Source: Lysobacter avium
Lineage (GTDB): Bacteria > Pseudomonadota > Gammaproteobacteria > Xanthomonadales > Xanthomonadaceae
Length of the DNA: 64,000 bases
NCBI RefSeq assembly: GCF_015209745.1
Contig: NZ_CP063657.1
Location: 1,240,001-1,304,000 of the forward strand
Reading direction: 5' to 3'
Part shown: positions 8,387-17,319 of the stretch, piece by piece
Layout of the letters: every line of letters starts with the position of its first letter
How positions within the stretch are numbered: position 1 is the first letter of the stretch
Position numbers and translations under genes: made by a program
The notes under the pieces: model-generated
What the model saw: the letters and a program-made list of their open reading frames with translations, nothing else
Told to the model about the DNA's origin: nothing
Database searches by the model: none

Positions 8387-10378
8387 GTGACTGACGAAAA
8401 GAACAAACCGATGGTCGAGGCAGCCGACAAGGCCGGCATGCCGGATTCCGGCCGAAGGGCCGTACTGACGGGCGGCGTCATGGCGCTGACCGCCGGCGTT
8501 GCGGCGACCGGATTCCTGTCCGGCTGTGGTGACAGGACCGCGACCCCAGCCGCTGGGGGCGCGGTTCCCGCCGGTTCGCCGCCTGCGGGCAAGAACGCAA
8601 CTTCGGATGCCTTCGCCAAGACGCACATCGCGCCGGGCGAGCTGGACGAGTACTACGGATTCCTCTCCGGCGGACAGAGCGGGGAGATGCGCATCATGGG
8701 CATACCGTCGATGCGCGTGCTGATGCGCGTTCCGGTGTTCAACCGCTGCAGCGCAACGGGCTGGGGACAGACCAACGAAAGCCTCAAGATCCTCACAGAG
8801 GGGCTCACACCCGAGACGAAGAAGTATCTGGAAAGCCGCGGCGGCACCTATATCAACGGTGACCTGCATCACCCGCACCTGTCGTTCACCGATGGCGCGC
8901 ACGACGGCCGTTACCTGTTCATGAACGACAAGGCCAACACCCGAGTCGCGCGCATCCGCTGCGATGTCATGAAGTGCGACAAGATCATCGAGCTGCCCAA
9001 CCAGCACACCGTGCACGGCCTGCGCCTGCAGAAGTACCCCAAGACGGGATACGTCTTCTGCAACGGTGAGGACGCGGTGCCGATCCCCAACAACGGCATG
9101 AACCTGGACGATCCGTCCGAGTACCGCTGCATCTTCACCGCGGTTGACGGCGATACGATGGAGGTGGCCTGGCAGATCATCGTCAGCGGCAACCTGGACA
9201 ACGTGGACTGCGATTACCAGGGTCTGTACGCATTCTCCACCTGCTACAACTCCGAGGAGGGCGTGACCCTCGCCGAGATGACCGCAGCGGAGCAGGACTG
9301 GGTAACGGTTTTCGACCTCAAGGCGATCGAGGCCGCGGTCAAGGACGGCAAGGCCGAGATGATCAGCGGTGTACCGGTACTGGACGGCCGCAAGGAAGCC
9401 AATTCACCGTTCACCCGTTACATCCCGGTCCCCAACAGCCCGCACGGCATCAACACCGCTCCCGACGGTGTCCACGTGGTGGTCAACGGAAAGCTTTCGC
9501 CGACCTGCACCGTGTTCGACGTGCGCAAGTTCCCGGACGTGTTTGCCGACAAGATCAAGCCGCGCGACGCGGTTGTCGCCGAACCGGAGCTGGGTCTGGG
9601 GCCGCTGCACACGGCATTTGATGGCCGTGGCAATGCGTACACCACGCTGTTCATCGACAGCCAGATCGTGAAGTGGGACATCGCCAAGGCCGTTGCCAAG
9701 TTCAATGGCGAGGATGTCGAGCCGATCATCCAGAAGCTCGACGTGCACTACCAGCCGGGCCACAACCACACCTCGATGGGCGAGAGCAAGGAAGCCGACG
9801 GCAAGTGGCTGATGTCCTTGAACAAGTTCTCCAAGGACCGGTTCCTCAACGTCGGACCGCTGAAGCCCGAAAATGACCAGCTGATCGACATCTCCGGTGA
9901 CGAGATGATTCTGGTACACGATGGCCCGTCGTTCGCCGAACCGCACGACTTGGAGATCATCCACCGCTCCAAGATCAACCCGATCAACGTCTGGGACCGT
10001 GGCGACGTGACGTGGGAAGACGCGCGCAAGCAGGCCGAAGCCGACGGTGTCGACCTGGATGCAGCCGCCGACGTGATCCGTGACGGCAACAAGGTCCGCG
10101 TCTACATGACCTCGGTCGCGCCGACCTTCAGCCTCACCGATTTCAAGGTCAAGCGCGGCGATGAGGTCACGGTTTACGTGACCAACAAGGACACGGTCGA
10201 GGATCTGACCCACGGCTTCACGGTGGTCAACTACGGCGTGGCCATGGAAGTCGCGCCGCAGGCAACCGCGTCGGTCACCTTCACCGCTGATCGCCCCGGC
10301 GTGTACTGGTACTACTGCCAGTGGTTCTGCCATGCCCTGCATATGGAAATGAAGGGCCGGATGCTGGTCGAGGCCTAG
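8387..10378 (+). CDS. nosZ: Nitrous oxide reductase NosZ
   Basis: This copper enzyme reduces N2O to N2. A twin-arginine signal ('G-R-R-A-V-L-T-G-G') leads the protein. Histidine clusters for the CuZ site are present ('D-L-H-H-P-H-L', 'H-T-V-H-G-L-R', 'G-P-L-H-T-A-F-D-G', 'G-H-N-H-T-S-M-G-E', 'A-E-P-H-D-L-E'). The C-terminal cupredoxin domain carries the CuA motif '[12 protein letters not shown]'. The GTG at 8387 has GGAG nine bases upstream and gives 663 residues; an in-frame ATG at 8372 has no such site. Tat export and operon type suggest clade I. The signal also ends in a lipobox-like L-S-G-C (Cys47), see findings. Confidence 0.96.
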   Translation: MTDEKNKPMVEAADKAGMPDSGRRAVLTGGVMALTAGVAATGFLSGCGDRTATPAAGGAVPAGSPPAGKNATSDAFAKTHIAPGELDEYYGFLSGGQSGEMRIMGIPSMRVLMRVPVFNRCSATGWGQTNESLKILTEGLTPETKKYLESRGGTYINGDLHHPHLSFTDGAHDGRYLFMNDKANTRVARIRCDVMKCDKIIELPNQHTVHGLRLQKYPKTGYVFCNGEDAVPIPNNGMNLDDPSEYRCIFTAVDGDTMEVAWQIIVSGNLDNVDCDYQGLYAFSTCYNSEEGVTLAEMTAAEQDWVTVFDLKAIEAAVKDGKAEMISGVPVLDGRKEANSPFTRYIPVPNSPHGINTAPDGVHVVVNGKLSPTCTVFDVRKFPDVFADKIKPRDAVVAEPELGLGPLHTAFDGRGNAYTTLFIDSQIVKWDIAKAVAKFNGEDVEPIIQKLDVHYQPGHNHTSMGESKEADGKWLMSLNKFSKDRFLNVGPLKPENDQLIDISGDEMILVHDGPSFAEPHDLEIIHRSKINPINVWDRGDVTWEDARKQAEADGVDLDAAADVIRDGNKVRVYMTSVAPTFSLTDFKVKRGDEVTVYVTNKDTVEDLTHGFTVVNYGVAMEVAPQATASVTFTADRPGVYWYYCQWFCHALHMEMKGRMLVEA

Positions 10379-10382
10379 TCCA

Positions 10383-11723
10383 TTGACGAGCGGGCGTGGC
10401 CTGGTGGGTGTATCTGGGCCGCCTCGCCCGGCCGGATGGTGGCGAGCGGCAAGCGCCAGGGGGACCTCGCACGTTTTGGCGTGCCTGGTCCTCGCTGCCG
10501 CCTCGCTGGTGTCGGCGCCTTCGGCCTGCGCGGCGGAGGTGCTGGTCCAGTCCGGGGCGTCGCTGCAGACGGTCATCGATGCTGCGTCCCCGGGCGATAC
10601 CATTCGGTTGGAGGCGGGACGCTACGACGGGCCACTGCTCATCGACCGGAAGCTGTCACTGGTTGGCGAGCCCGGAGCCGTTCTCACGGGGCCGGGTAAA
10701 GGCAGCGTGGTGACAGTCACGGCGCCGGAGGTCGAGATCCGCGGGATGGAGATCACCGGCTCCGGGCTGGACGTGCCAGCCATGGATTCGGCGATCCTTG
10801 TCCAGGAGAGCGCGCCGCGCGCCGACATCCGCGGCAACCATCTGGTCGACAACCTGTTCGGCGTCTATCTGCACGGGGCTGCTGGTTCGATCGTGGAGGA
10901 CAACGTCATTACGGGTCGGAAAGACCTTCGCCTGGCCGAAGCGGGCAACGGCGTGTCGATCTGGAACGCGCCGGATGCCAAGGTGATTGGCAACACCATC
11001 AGCCATGGCCGCGACGGCATTTTCGTCAAGGTCAGCAAGCACAACACCTTTGAAAACAATACGTTTTCGGATCTGCGCTTCGCGATCCACTACATGTACA
11101 CCCACGACAGCCGGATCGTCGGCAACCGCTCGCGGGGCAACCATGTGGCCTGGGCGATCATGTATTCCGAGCGCCTGGAGATCCGCAACAACGTCTCCGA
11201 CAACGACCGCGACCACGGTCTCATGCTGAATTCAACCAACGCCTCGCAGGTGGTCGGCAATACCGTCCGGGGCGGCGGGGAGAAATGCGCCTTTGTCTAC
11301 AATGCGAACGTCAACCGGATCGTCGAGAACTGGTTTGAAGGATGCCCCATCGGCATCCACTTCACTGCCGGCTCCGAGGGCAACGTCATGACCGGCAATG
11401 CGTTCGTCGCCAACCGGATGCAGGTCAAGTACGTGGGAACGCGCTACGTGGACTGGGCTTCGGAAGGTCGCGGCAACTACTGGAGCGACAATCCCGCCTA
11501 TGACCTGGACGGCGACGGCATTGCCGATCGACCGTATCGGCCCAATGACGTGATGGACGAGATCCTGTGGACGCTGCCCCAAGCCAAGGTGTTGGTCAGC
11601 AGCCCGGCCGTGCAGATGGTGCGCTGGGCGCAGGCGCGTTTCCCGGCGCTTTATCCCGGAGGTGTCGTGGACAGCGCACCGCTGATGCGCCCGCCGCAGA
11701 TGACCCGGCCGGACGCACTATGA
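10383..11723 (+). CDS. nosD: NosD, periplasmic copper-site maturation protein
   Basis: NosD is the periplasmic beta-helix protein that works with the NosFY transporter to build the CuZ centre of NosZ. The N-terminal signal peptide (hydrophobic stretch about residues 28-50, ending A-C-A-A) precedes a right-handed parallel beta-helix made of many 'N-x-x-x-x-N-x-(I/V)-x-G-N' rungs, typical of carbohydrate-binding/CASH repeats. 'D-G-I-F-V-K', 'H-Y-M-Y-T-H-D-S' and the C-terminal 'G-N-Y-W-S-D-N-P-A-Y-D-L-D-G-D-G-I-A-D' are characteristic NosD segments. The predicted start is a TTG four bases after the nosZ stop. The stop overlaps the nosF start (ATGA). Confidence 0.93.
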   Translation: MTSGRGLVGVSGPPRPAGWWRAASARGTSHVLACLVLAAASLVSAPSACAAEVLVQSGASLQTVIDAASPGDTIRLEAGRYDGPLLIDRKLSLVGEPGAVLTGPGKGSVVTVTAPEVEIRGMEITGSGLDVPAMDSAILVQESAPRADIRGNHLVDNLFGVYLHGAAGSIVEDNVITGRKDLRLAEAGNGVSIWNAPDAKVIGNTISHGRDGIFVKVSKHNTFENNTFSDLRFAIHYMYTHDSRIVGNRSRGNHVAWAIMYSERLEIRNNVSDNDRDHGLMLNSTNASQVVGNTVRGGGEKCAFVYNANVNRIVENWFEGCPIGIHFTAGSEGNVMTGNAFVANRMQVKYVGTRYVDWASEGRGNYWSDNPAYDLDGDGIADRPYRPNDVMDEILWTLPQAKVLVSSPAVQMVRWAQARFPALYPGGVVDSAPLMRPPQMTRPDAL

Positions 11724-12643
11724 GCGCGATCGCACAGTGGGATGGCGTGACCAAGCGCTATGGCAACGTGCTGGCGGTGCAGGACGTGACCCTGGCATTG
11801 CATCCTGGCGAGGCGACCGCGCTGGTAGGCCACAACGGCGCGGGCAAGACCACGCTGATCAAGCTGCTGCTTGGGCTTATCCGCCCCGAGGAGGGGGCTG
11901 TGCGCGTGTCGGGTATTGACCCGGCGGGTGCGCACGGAGCGGATGCGCGGCGGGCACTCGGGTTCCTACCGGAAAACGTCGCCTTCCATGGCGCCATGAC
12001 CGGCAACGAACTGATGTCCTTCTATGCCGGGCTCAAGGGTCACTCGACCAAACGCAACGGCGAGCTGCTGTCGCTGGTCGGGATCGCGGACGCCGCCGGT
12101 CGCCGCGTGTCGACGTATTCCAAAGGCATGCGCCAACGACTTGGTATCGCCCAGGCGTTGATCGGCGAGCCGCGCTTGCTGCTGTTTGACGAGCCAACCA
12201 GCGGCCTTGATCCCGCCTCCAGGATTGACGTTTTCAACACCATCGACATGCTCCGAGGCAGCGGTGCGACCGTGCTGGTCAGCACCCATGCGCTGGCGGA
12301 AGTCGAGAACCGCGTGGACCGCGTGGCGGTCATGCATCGCGGCAGACTGCTGGCGGCTGGGACCCTGGAGGATTTGCGCGAAGGCGTGGTGCCCCACGTC
12401 GGACTGCGCGTGCGGCTACGCAACTGCGACACCGAACGCTTGCTCGCTGCACTTCCACCGGGAATCGAGTGCGAGGAGCGCGCTGAAGAACTCCTCATCC
12501 TGCGGGTGCCGGCCGAGAACAAGATGGCCGCGCTGCGCGCGCTGGCGGGGATGGGCGATGCGGTGGAGGATATCCAGACAGTGACCCCGGGGCTTGAGGA
12601 TCTGTATCGGCGGCTCGTCCAGCGGGAGGCAAGCGCGGCATGA
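11720..12643 (+). CDS. nosF: NosF, ABC transporter ATP-binding protein
   Basis: This is the ATPase of the NosDFY complex, which is required for CuZ maturation in NosZ. The 307-residue protein has Walker A 'G-H-N-G-A-G-K-T-T' near residue 38, the signature 'Y-S-K-G-M-R-Q-R' near 135, Walker B 'L-L-L-F-D-E-P-T' near 155 and the H-loop 'S-T-H-A-L'. The 'S-K-G-M-R-Q-R-L-G-I-A-Q-A-L' form of the signature is usual for NosF. ATG at 11720 overlaps the nosD stop, and its own stop overlaps the nosY ATG, indicating translational coupling. Confidence 0.95.
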   Translation: MSAIAQWDGVTKRYGNVLAVQDVTLALHPGEATALVGHNGAGKTTLIKLLLGLIRPEEGAVRVSGIDPAGAHGADARRALGFLPENVAFHGAMTGNELMSFYAGLKGHSTKRNGELLSLVGIADAAGRRVSTYSKGMRQRLGIAQALIGEPRLLLFDEPTSGLDPASRIDVFNTIDMLRGSGATVLVSTHALAEVENRVDRVAVMHRGRLLAAGTLEDLREGVVPHVGLRVRLRNCDTERLLAALPPGIECEERAEELLILRVPAENKMAALRALAGMGDAVEDIQTVTPGLEDLYRRLVQREASAA

Positions 12644-13464
12644 ACGTCTTCAAGCTTGCAATGCAGGAAATACGGGCGGGGTTCCGCAACCGCTGGGTGG
12701 TGGCCACCACGCTGCTGCTGGCTGCGCTGGCCCTGTCGCTGGTGCTGCTGGGCAGCGCGCCAACCGGCGTGGTCAAGGCCGACCCGCTGGCGGTGGTCGT
12801 GGTCAGCCTGGCGAGCCTGACGATCTTCCTGGTGCCGCTGATCGCGCTGCTGCTGTCCTTCGACGCCATCGTCGGTGAGCAGGAGCGTGGGACGCTGATG
12901 CTGCTGCTGTCCTATCCCGTTTCGCGGTGGGAGGTGATCCTCGGCAAGGCCCTGGGCCAGATCTGCATCCTCGGCATCGCGACACTGCTCGGCTACGGGG
13001 TGGCCGCCGGCGCGCTGTCCCTGAAAACCGAAATCGGCGCACCCGCTTGGGGCGCCTTTGGAGCCATGGTCCTCACCTCGATCATGCTCGGCGCCGCGTT
13101 TGTGTCGATGGGTGTCCTGGCGAGTGCCATCGTTCGCGAACGCGCCACCGCCGCCGGGTTGGCAGTGGGGATATGGCTGTTTTTCGTGCTGCTGTACGAC
13201 ACGGCGCTGCTGGGCATCCTTGTCGCCGACCAGGGCAGGAACGTGACCCAAAACACCCTGGATCTCGTGCTGCTGCTCAATCCGGCGGATGTGTACAGGA
13301 TTTTCAACATGACCGCGAGCGACAGCGTTGCCATCTATAGTGGCTTGGCCGGTCCAGGAAGCGCGGCCACGCTGTCACCGGCGGTTCTGTTCGCGGTGCT
13401 CGCCGCGTGGGTTGTCGCGCCGTTGGTGTTGGCCGTGCTGGCCTTCCGGAGGAAATCGGTATGA
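12640..13464 (+). CDS. nosY: NosY, ABC transporter membrane subunit
   Basis: The 274-residue integral membrane protein has about six hydrophobic helices and the motif 'I-V-G-E-Q-E-R-G-T-L-M-L-L-L-S-Y-P' near residue 75, typical of ABC-2 type permeases of the NosY family. It is the membrane partner of NosF and NosD. Translation starts within the nosF stop (ATGA) and its stop overlaps the nosL ATG, so nosDFYL are tightly coupled. Confidence 0.95.
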   Translation: MNVFKLAMQEIRAGFRNRWVVATTLLLAALALSLVLLGSAPTGVVKADPLAVVVVSLASLTIFLVPLIALLLSFDAIVGEQERGTLMLLLSYPVSRWEVILGKALGQICILGIATLLGYGVAAGALSLKTEIGAPAWGAFGAMVLTSIMLGAAFVSMGVLASAIVRERATAAGLAVGIWLFFVLLYDTALLGILVADQGRNVTQNTLDLVLLLNPADVYRIFNMTASDSVAIYSGLAGPGSAATLSPAVLFAVLAAWVVAPLVLAVLAFRRKSV

Positions 13465-14090
13465 AGACAGGTCGCGCAACCTTGGCCGGTATTGGCCTCG
13501 CGATCCTGATGCTGGCCGGCTGTGGGAAGGAGGCGCTGGACGCGCCACCGCCTGCGCCCGCCGAGGTGTCCGATGAGGCGACCGGGCACTATTGCGGCAT
13601 GCTGCTGGCCGACCACGAGGGACCCAAAGGCCAGATCCACCTTGCCAGCCGCGATGAGCCGCTCTGGTTCTCATCGGTACGCGACACCATCGCGTTCCTG
13701 CGCCTGCCCGAGGAGGCCAAGGATGTCGTTGCGGTCTACGTCAACGACATGGGGAAGGCACAGCACTGGGAGCAGCCGGAGGCGGGCACCTGGGTCGACG
13801 CGCACTCTGCGTGGTTCGTCATCGACAGTTCCATGCGCGGCGGCATGGGTGCCAATGAAGCGGTCCCGTTCGCGATTGAATCCGCGGCCGAAACCTTTCG
13901 TGTCAAGCACGGCGGTACCATCGCCCGGCTTGACGACATCCCCGATGCTTACGTACTGGGGCCCGTGGATCTCTCGTCCCCGATGCCCGGCATGGGCGCG
14001 GCAGACGCTGACCCGGCCGATCCGGATCGGCCTGCTGACGGCCACGACGCTGCGGACGCCCACGGGCACGTCCAGCATCCTGACCACTGA
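13461..14090 (+). CDS. nosL: NosL, outer copper chaperone lipoprotein
   Basis: NosL binds Cu(I) and delivers it for NosZ assembly. The 209-residue product has a lipoprotein signal (L-A-G-C, Cys21) and the conserved copper-binding 'Y-C-G-M' near residue 44. The NosL core follows, including 'D-T-I-A-F-L-R-L-P' and a 'D-A-H-S-A-W-F-V' segment. The C-terminus is extended by an Asp/Ala/Pro-rich tail with five histidines, which may add metal binding. The ATG overlaps the nosY stop and has a GGAGGAAA ribosome binding site. ApbE follows after 10 bases. Confidence 0.93.
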   Translation: MKTGRATLAGIGLAILMLAGCGKEALDAPPPAPAEVSDEATGHYCGMLLADHEGPKGQIHLASRDEPLWFSSVRDTIAFLRLPEEAKDVVAVYVNDMGKAQHWEQPEAGTWVDAHSAWFVIDSSMRGGMGANEAVPFAIESAAETFRVKHGGTIARLDDIPDAYVLGPVDLSSPMPGMGAADADPADPDRPADGHDAADAHGHVQHPDH

Positions 14091-14100
14091 GGACTCCATC

Positions 14101-15132
14101 ATGGTGAACCGCCGACGTTTTCTTTCGATCGCCGCCTCGTGCGCGGTCATGGGCTCCATGCCCGTGCGGCTGGCACTCGCCGCGACGCCCGTATCACCGG
14201 CCCCGGTCGTCTGGAAAGGCTCCGCGATGGGCGCGCTGGCGTCCATGACGCTGGTCCATCCCGACCGCTCGTACGCGCAGTCAATGATCGCGCGCTGCGT
14301 GGCCGAGATTGACCGGCTCGAATCGGTTTTCAGCCTGTACCGACCCGATTCCGCCCTGTCACGTCTCAATTCGACGGGCGTGCTCGCGGAGCCGCCATCC
14401 GAACTGGTCGAGCTTCTCTCCTTCAGCCTGTCTCTGGCGCAGGCGAGCAAGGGCGCGTTCGACCCAACTGTCCAACCGCTGCTCAGCCTTTATTTTCAAC
14501 ACTTCGCAAAGCCGGGTGCATCGTCCGCCGGCCCGTCCGCGAGCGCGATTGCGCAAGCGCGCCAGCGCATCGGTTTCGCCGACGTGGAGGTGGACACGCG
14601 CCGCATCCGTCTGGGCCGGCCGGACGCCGCGATCACCCTCAACGGCGTGGCGCAGGGTTTCGTCACCGACCGGGTTGCCGACCTGTTGCACGCCAGTGGC
14701 TTCGGCAACGTGTTGATCGACCTCGGCGAAGGGCGTGCGCTGGGACGGGGTCCGGATGGAAAGCCGTGGCGGGCTGCGGTTTCCGACCCGAGCAAGCCGG
14801 ATCGCACCTTGTTCGAACTGTCGCTGGGCAGCGATCAGGGACAGAGCCCCGCGTTGGCGACGTCCGGCGGATACGGCACGCGCTTCGGCAGCGATCCACT
14901 GATCCATCACCTGATGGATCCCCGTAGCGGTCGCAGCGCCAACCATTACGGGTCGGTTTCCGTGGTCGCGCCGCGCGCGACGCTGGCCGACGGGCTTTCC
15001 ACGACGCTGTCCATCGTGCCGCCGGCAAGCCGCGTGCCGCTGCTCGCGGACTACCCGCTGGCGCGCGCGTGGTTCGTCGACAAGGCCGGTCGCGTGACCG
15101 GGCCTGATGGCGAGAGGATCGGTAACGCTTAG
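14101..15132 (+). CDS. apbE: FAD:protein FMN transferase (ApbE family, NosX)
   Basis: ApbE enzymes attach FMN from FAD to threonine in S/D-G-A-T-x-T motifs; the neighbouring NosR carries such a motif. The 343-residue protein has a twin-arginine signal ('N-R-R-R-F-L-S-I-A-A'), matching the exported NosX form. Family motifs are visible: 'G-S-A-M-G-A-L-A-S-M-T' near 40, 'L-x-S-V-F-S-L-Y-R-x-D-S-x-L-S-R-L-N' near 75, 'G-A-F-D-P-T-V-Q-P-L' near 120, 'L-N-G-V-A-Q-G-F-V-T-D-R-V' near 180 and 'H-H-L-M-D-P-R-S-G-R-S-A' near 270. A GAGG site precedes the ATG. It is the last gene of the nos operon. Confidence 0.93.
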   Translation: MVNRRRFLSIAASCAVMGSMPVRLALAATPVSPAPVVWKGSAMGALASMTLVHPDRSYAQSMIARCVAEIDRLESVFSLYRPDSALSRLNSTGVLAEPPSELVELLSFSLSLAQASKGAFDPTVQPLLSLYFQHFAKPGASSAGPSASAIAQARQRIGFADVEVDTRRIRLGRPDAAITLNGVAQGFVTDRVADLLHASGFGNVLIDLGEGRALGRGPDGKPWRAAVSDPSKPDRTLFELSLGSDQGQSPALATSGGYGTRFGSDPLIHHLMDPRSGRSANHYGSVSVVAPRATLADGLSTTLSIVPPASRVPLLADYPLARAWFVDKAGRVTGPDGERIGNA

Positions 15133-15282
15133 CGCAAAACCGGCACGCTCCGTTGTGTTGGGCAGGGGCATATCTGTTTTTTTCACGCGTGCGCATGCAT
15201 TGGGCCGTGCAAACGGGACCTGAATGCCACGATCCAGCGGGGTGTAGAGTGGCCGCGTTTCAAGGTCAGGAGAATGCACCCC

Positions 15283-16206
15283 ATGAACAAAGATTCGTTC
15301 TATCCGATCGGCACGCCGGGAACGCCCTGGGGACCGGGCGAGGTCGCGAAATGGCGCTCGCAGCAGCAGGTCCAGCGCAGCTATGCGGACGACGTGGTCC
15401 GCAAAATCGACCGGCTCCGGGAGCGTTTCGACGTTGAGGAGTACGGCCAACTGGATTACGGGTCGGACGCGTTTCCGCTCTACGCGGTCCGCAGCCGCAA
15501 CTGGGACGATCAACTCCCCAGCGTGCTGTTGACCGGCGGCGTGCACGGCTACGAGACCAGCGGGGTCCACGGCGCGTTGCAGTTTCTCGATCGCCATGCC
15601 GCTGAGTACGCGGGCCGCGTAAACCTGCTGGTGGCACCCTGCGTGAGTCCGTGGGCCTACGAGCGGATCCAGCGCTGGAACGTGGATGCGGTGGATCCCA
15701 ATCGCTCGTTCGTCAAAGACAGTGCGTCGGGCGAGTCGGCGGCGGTGATGGAACTTGTCGCACCCCTGCGTGACAAGCTGCTCGTGCACGTCGACCTGCA
15801 CGAAACCACGGACACCGACGAGTCGGAATTCCGGCCCGCGTTGGCGGCGCGCGACGGCAAGTCCTCCGAGCCTGGCGAGATTCCCGACGGCTTTTACCTG
15901 GTCGGCGACAGCGAGGATCCCCAACCCGGGTTCCAGCAGGCCATCATCGACGCGGTGGCCGAGGTCACCCATATCGCCCCGGCCGATGCGAGTGGCGAGA
16001 TCATTGGCACGAAGATGGTGGCTCCAGGAGTGATCAACTATCCGGTCAAGTCGCTGGGCCTGTGCGCGGGTGTCAGCAACGCGCGCTATCGCACCACCAC
16101 CGAGGTGTATCCCGACAGCCCGCGGGCGACGCCGCAGCAGTGCAACGGTGCCCAGGTCGCCGCGGTTCGTGCTGCCATTGATTACGCGCTGGCCCAGCAA
16201 GCCTGA
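15283..16206 (+). CDS. M14-type zinc carboxypeptidase/aspartoacylase-like protein
   Basis: The 307-residue protein has a zinc carboxypeptidase fold. The metal-binding 'G-G-V-H-G-Y-E' (H-x-x-E) lies near residue 81, a second-histidine segment 'V-H-V-D-L-H-E-T-T-D' near 170 and an acidic 'T-T-E-V-Y-P-D' near 272. 'D-P-N-R-S-F' near 143 matches the substrate-arginine region of the M14/succinylglutamate-desuccinylase group. No signal peptide is seen, so it is probably cytoplasmic. The ATG at 15283 lies ten bases after AGGAG; the ATG at 15274 is too close to it. The substrate is not predictable. Confidence 0.8.
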   Translation: MNKDSFYPIGTPGTPWGPGEVAKWRSQQQVQRSYADDVVRKIDRLRERFDVEEYGQLDYGSDAFPLYAVRSRNWDDQLPSVLLTGGVHGYETSGVHGALQFLDRHAAEYAGRVNLLVAPCVSPWAYERIQRWNVDAVDPNRSFVKDSASGESAAVMELVAPLRDKLLVHVDLHETTDTDESEFRPALAARDGKSSEPGEIPDGFYLVGDSEDPQPGFQQAIIDAVAEVTHIAPADASGEIIGTKMVAPGVINYPVKSLGLCAGVSNARYRTTTEVYPDSPRATPQQCNGAQVAAVRAAIDYALAQQA

Positions 16207-16341
16207 GGTCAACGCGGGACGTCGGGTCCCCGCGCTCTGCTGCATCCGATGACATCGCGATGACGCCCCCACTGCTCCACTGGGTCCTCTGCCCGAGGGC
16301 ATCGTGGAGCGGGGTGGTTTCTGGCAAGCGCGTCCGAACTG

Positions 16342-17319
16342 GTGGTCAATACGCCCGACGGGCTGTACTGCCCGTCCGGGGATTTCCATATCGATCCGTG
16401 GCGCCCCGTGCCCCGCGCGGTGATCACGCACGGGCACGGCGATCACGCCCGCGCCGGCATGGGCAGCTACCACGTCGTCGATGCCGGCCTGCCAATCCTG
16501 CAGTGGCGGCTTGGCGAGCAGGAGTACCACGTCCACGCGCATGGCGAGCGCTTCCAACTGGGCGGCGCCACGCTGTCCTTCCACCCGGCGGGGCACGTGC
16601 TCGGCTCGACCCAGGTCCGTATCGAGGCGGACGGACAGACCTGGGTGCTGTCGGGCGATTTCAAGCGCGATCCGGATCCGACCTGCCTGCCGTTCGAGGT
16701 GGTGCCCTGCGATGTCTTTGTCACCGAATCCACGTTCGGGCTGCCGGTGTTCCGCTGGCCACCAGCGTCGGATGTGGCGCGCGACATTGTCGCGTGGCGC
16801 GAGGAGTGCGCCGCCAACGGCGAGGTTGCGATCCTCTATTGCTATGCGCTGGGCAAGGCGCAGCGGGTGTTGGCCGAGCTGATGGCCCACACCGACCGGC
16901 CCGCATGGCTGCACGGCGCCATCGATGCGGGCGTGCAGGTCTACCGCGCGGCGGGCGTGCCGATGCTGGACACCAGGAAAGTCGCCGACGAGGCGCGCGG
17001 GACCGACTTCGCCGGTGAGCTGATCATCGCTCCGCCGTCGGCGGCAGGAAGTGCGTGGACCCGGCGCTTCCGCCGCGCGCAGCAGGGATTCGCGTCGGGC
17101 TGGATGCGGATCCGTGGCAACCGGCGCCGACGCAACTACGACCGCGGCTTCGTGCTTTCCGACCACGCCGATTGGCCGTCCCTGCTGCGTACCGTGCGCG
17201 AGACCGGCGCACGCCGCGTGATCGCGACGCACGGTGATACCGATGCCTTGGTGCGCGTGCTGCGTGAGTCCGGCATCGACGCCGGCGGCTTCCAGACTGC
17301 CTACGGCGAGGAGGACTGA
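16342..17319 (+). CDS. Ligase-associated DNA exonuclease (metallo-beta-lactamase fold)
   Basis: First gene of a four-gene repair cassette. The 325-residue protein has the MBL/beta-CASP nuclease signature: metal motif 'T-H-G-H-G-D-H-A-R' near residue 30, 'F-H-P-A-G-H-V-L-G-S' near 80, 'S-G-D-F-K-R-D' near 103, 'T-E-S-T-F-G' near 131 and C-terminal 'L-S-D-H-A-D-W' and 'T-H-G'. It belongs to the family found next to LigC-type ligases and Lhr helicases. The start is uncertain: GTG at 16342 is the first usable start and has no clear ribosome binding site. The stop overlaps the ligase ATG. Confidence 0.9.
   Translation: MVNTPDGLYCPSGDFHIDPWRPVPRAVITHGHGDHARAGMGSYHVVDAGLPILQWRLGEQEYHVHAHGERFQLGGATLSFHPAGHVLGSTQVRIEADGQTWVLSGDFKRDPDPTCLPFEVVPCDVFVTESTFGLPVFRWPPASDVARDIVAWREECAANGEVAILYCYALGKAQRVLAELMAHTDRPAWLHGAIDAGVQVYRAAGVPMLDTRKVADEARGTDFAGELIIAPPSAAGSAWTRRFRRAQQGFASGWMRIRGNRRRRNYDRGFVLSDHADWPSLLRTVRETGARRVIATHGDTDALVRVLRESGIDAGGFQTAYGEED

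Noticed and set aside
15177-15183. T run after the nos operon, considered as a terminator
   Set aside because: The preceding bases form only a three-base stem (CAG/CTG), too weak for an intrinsic terminator.
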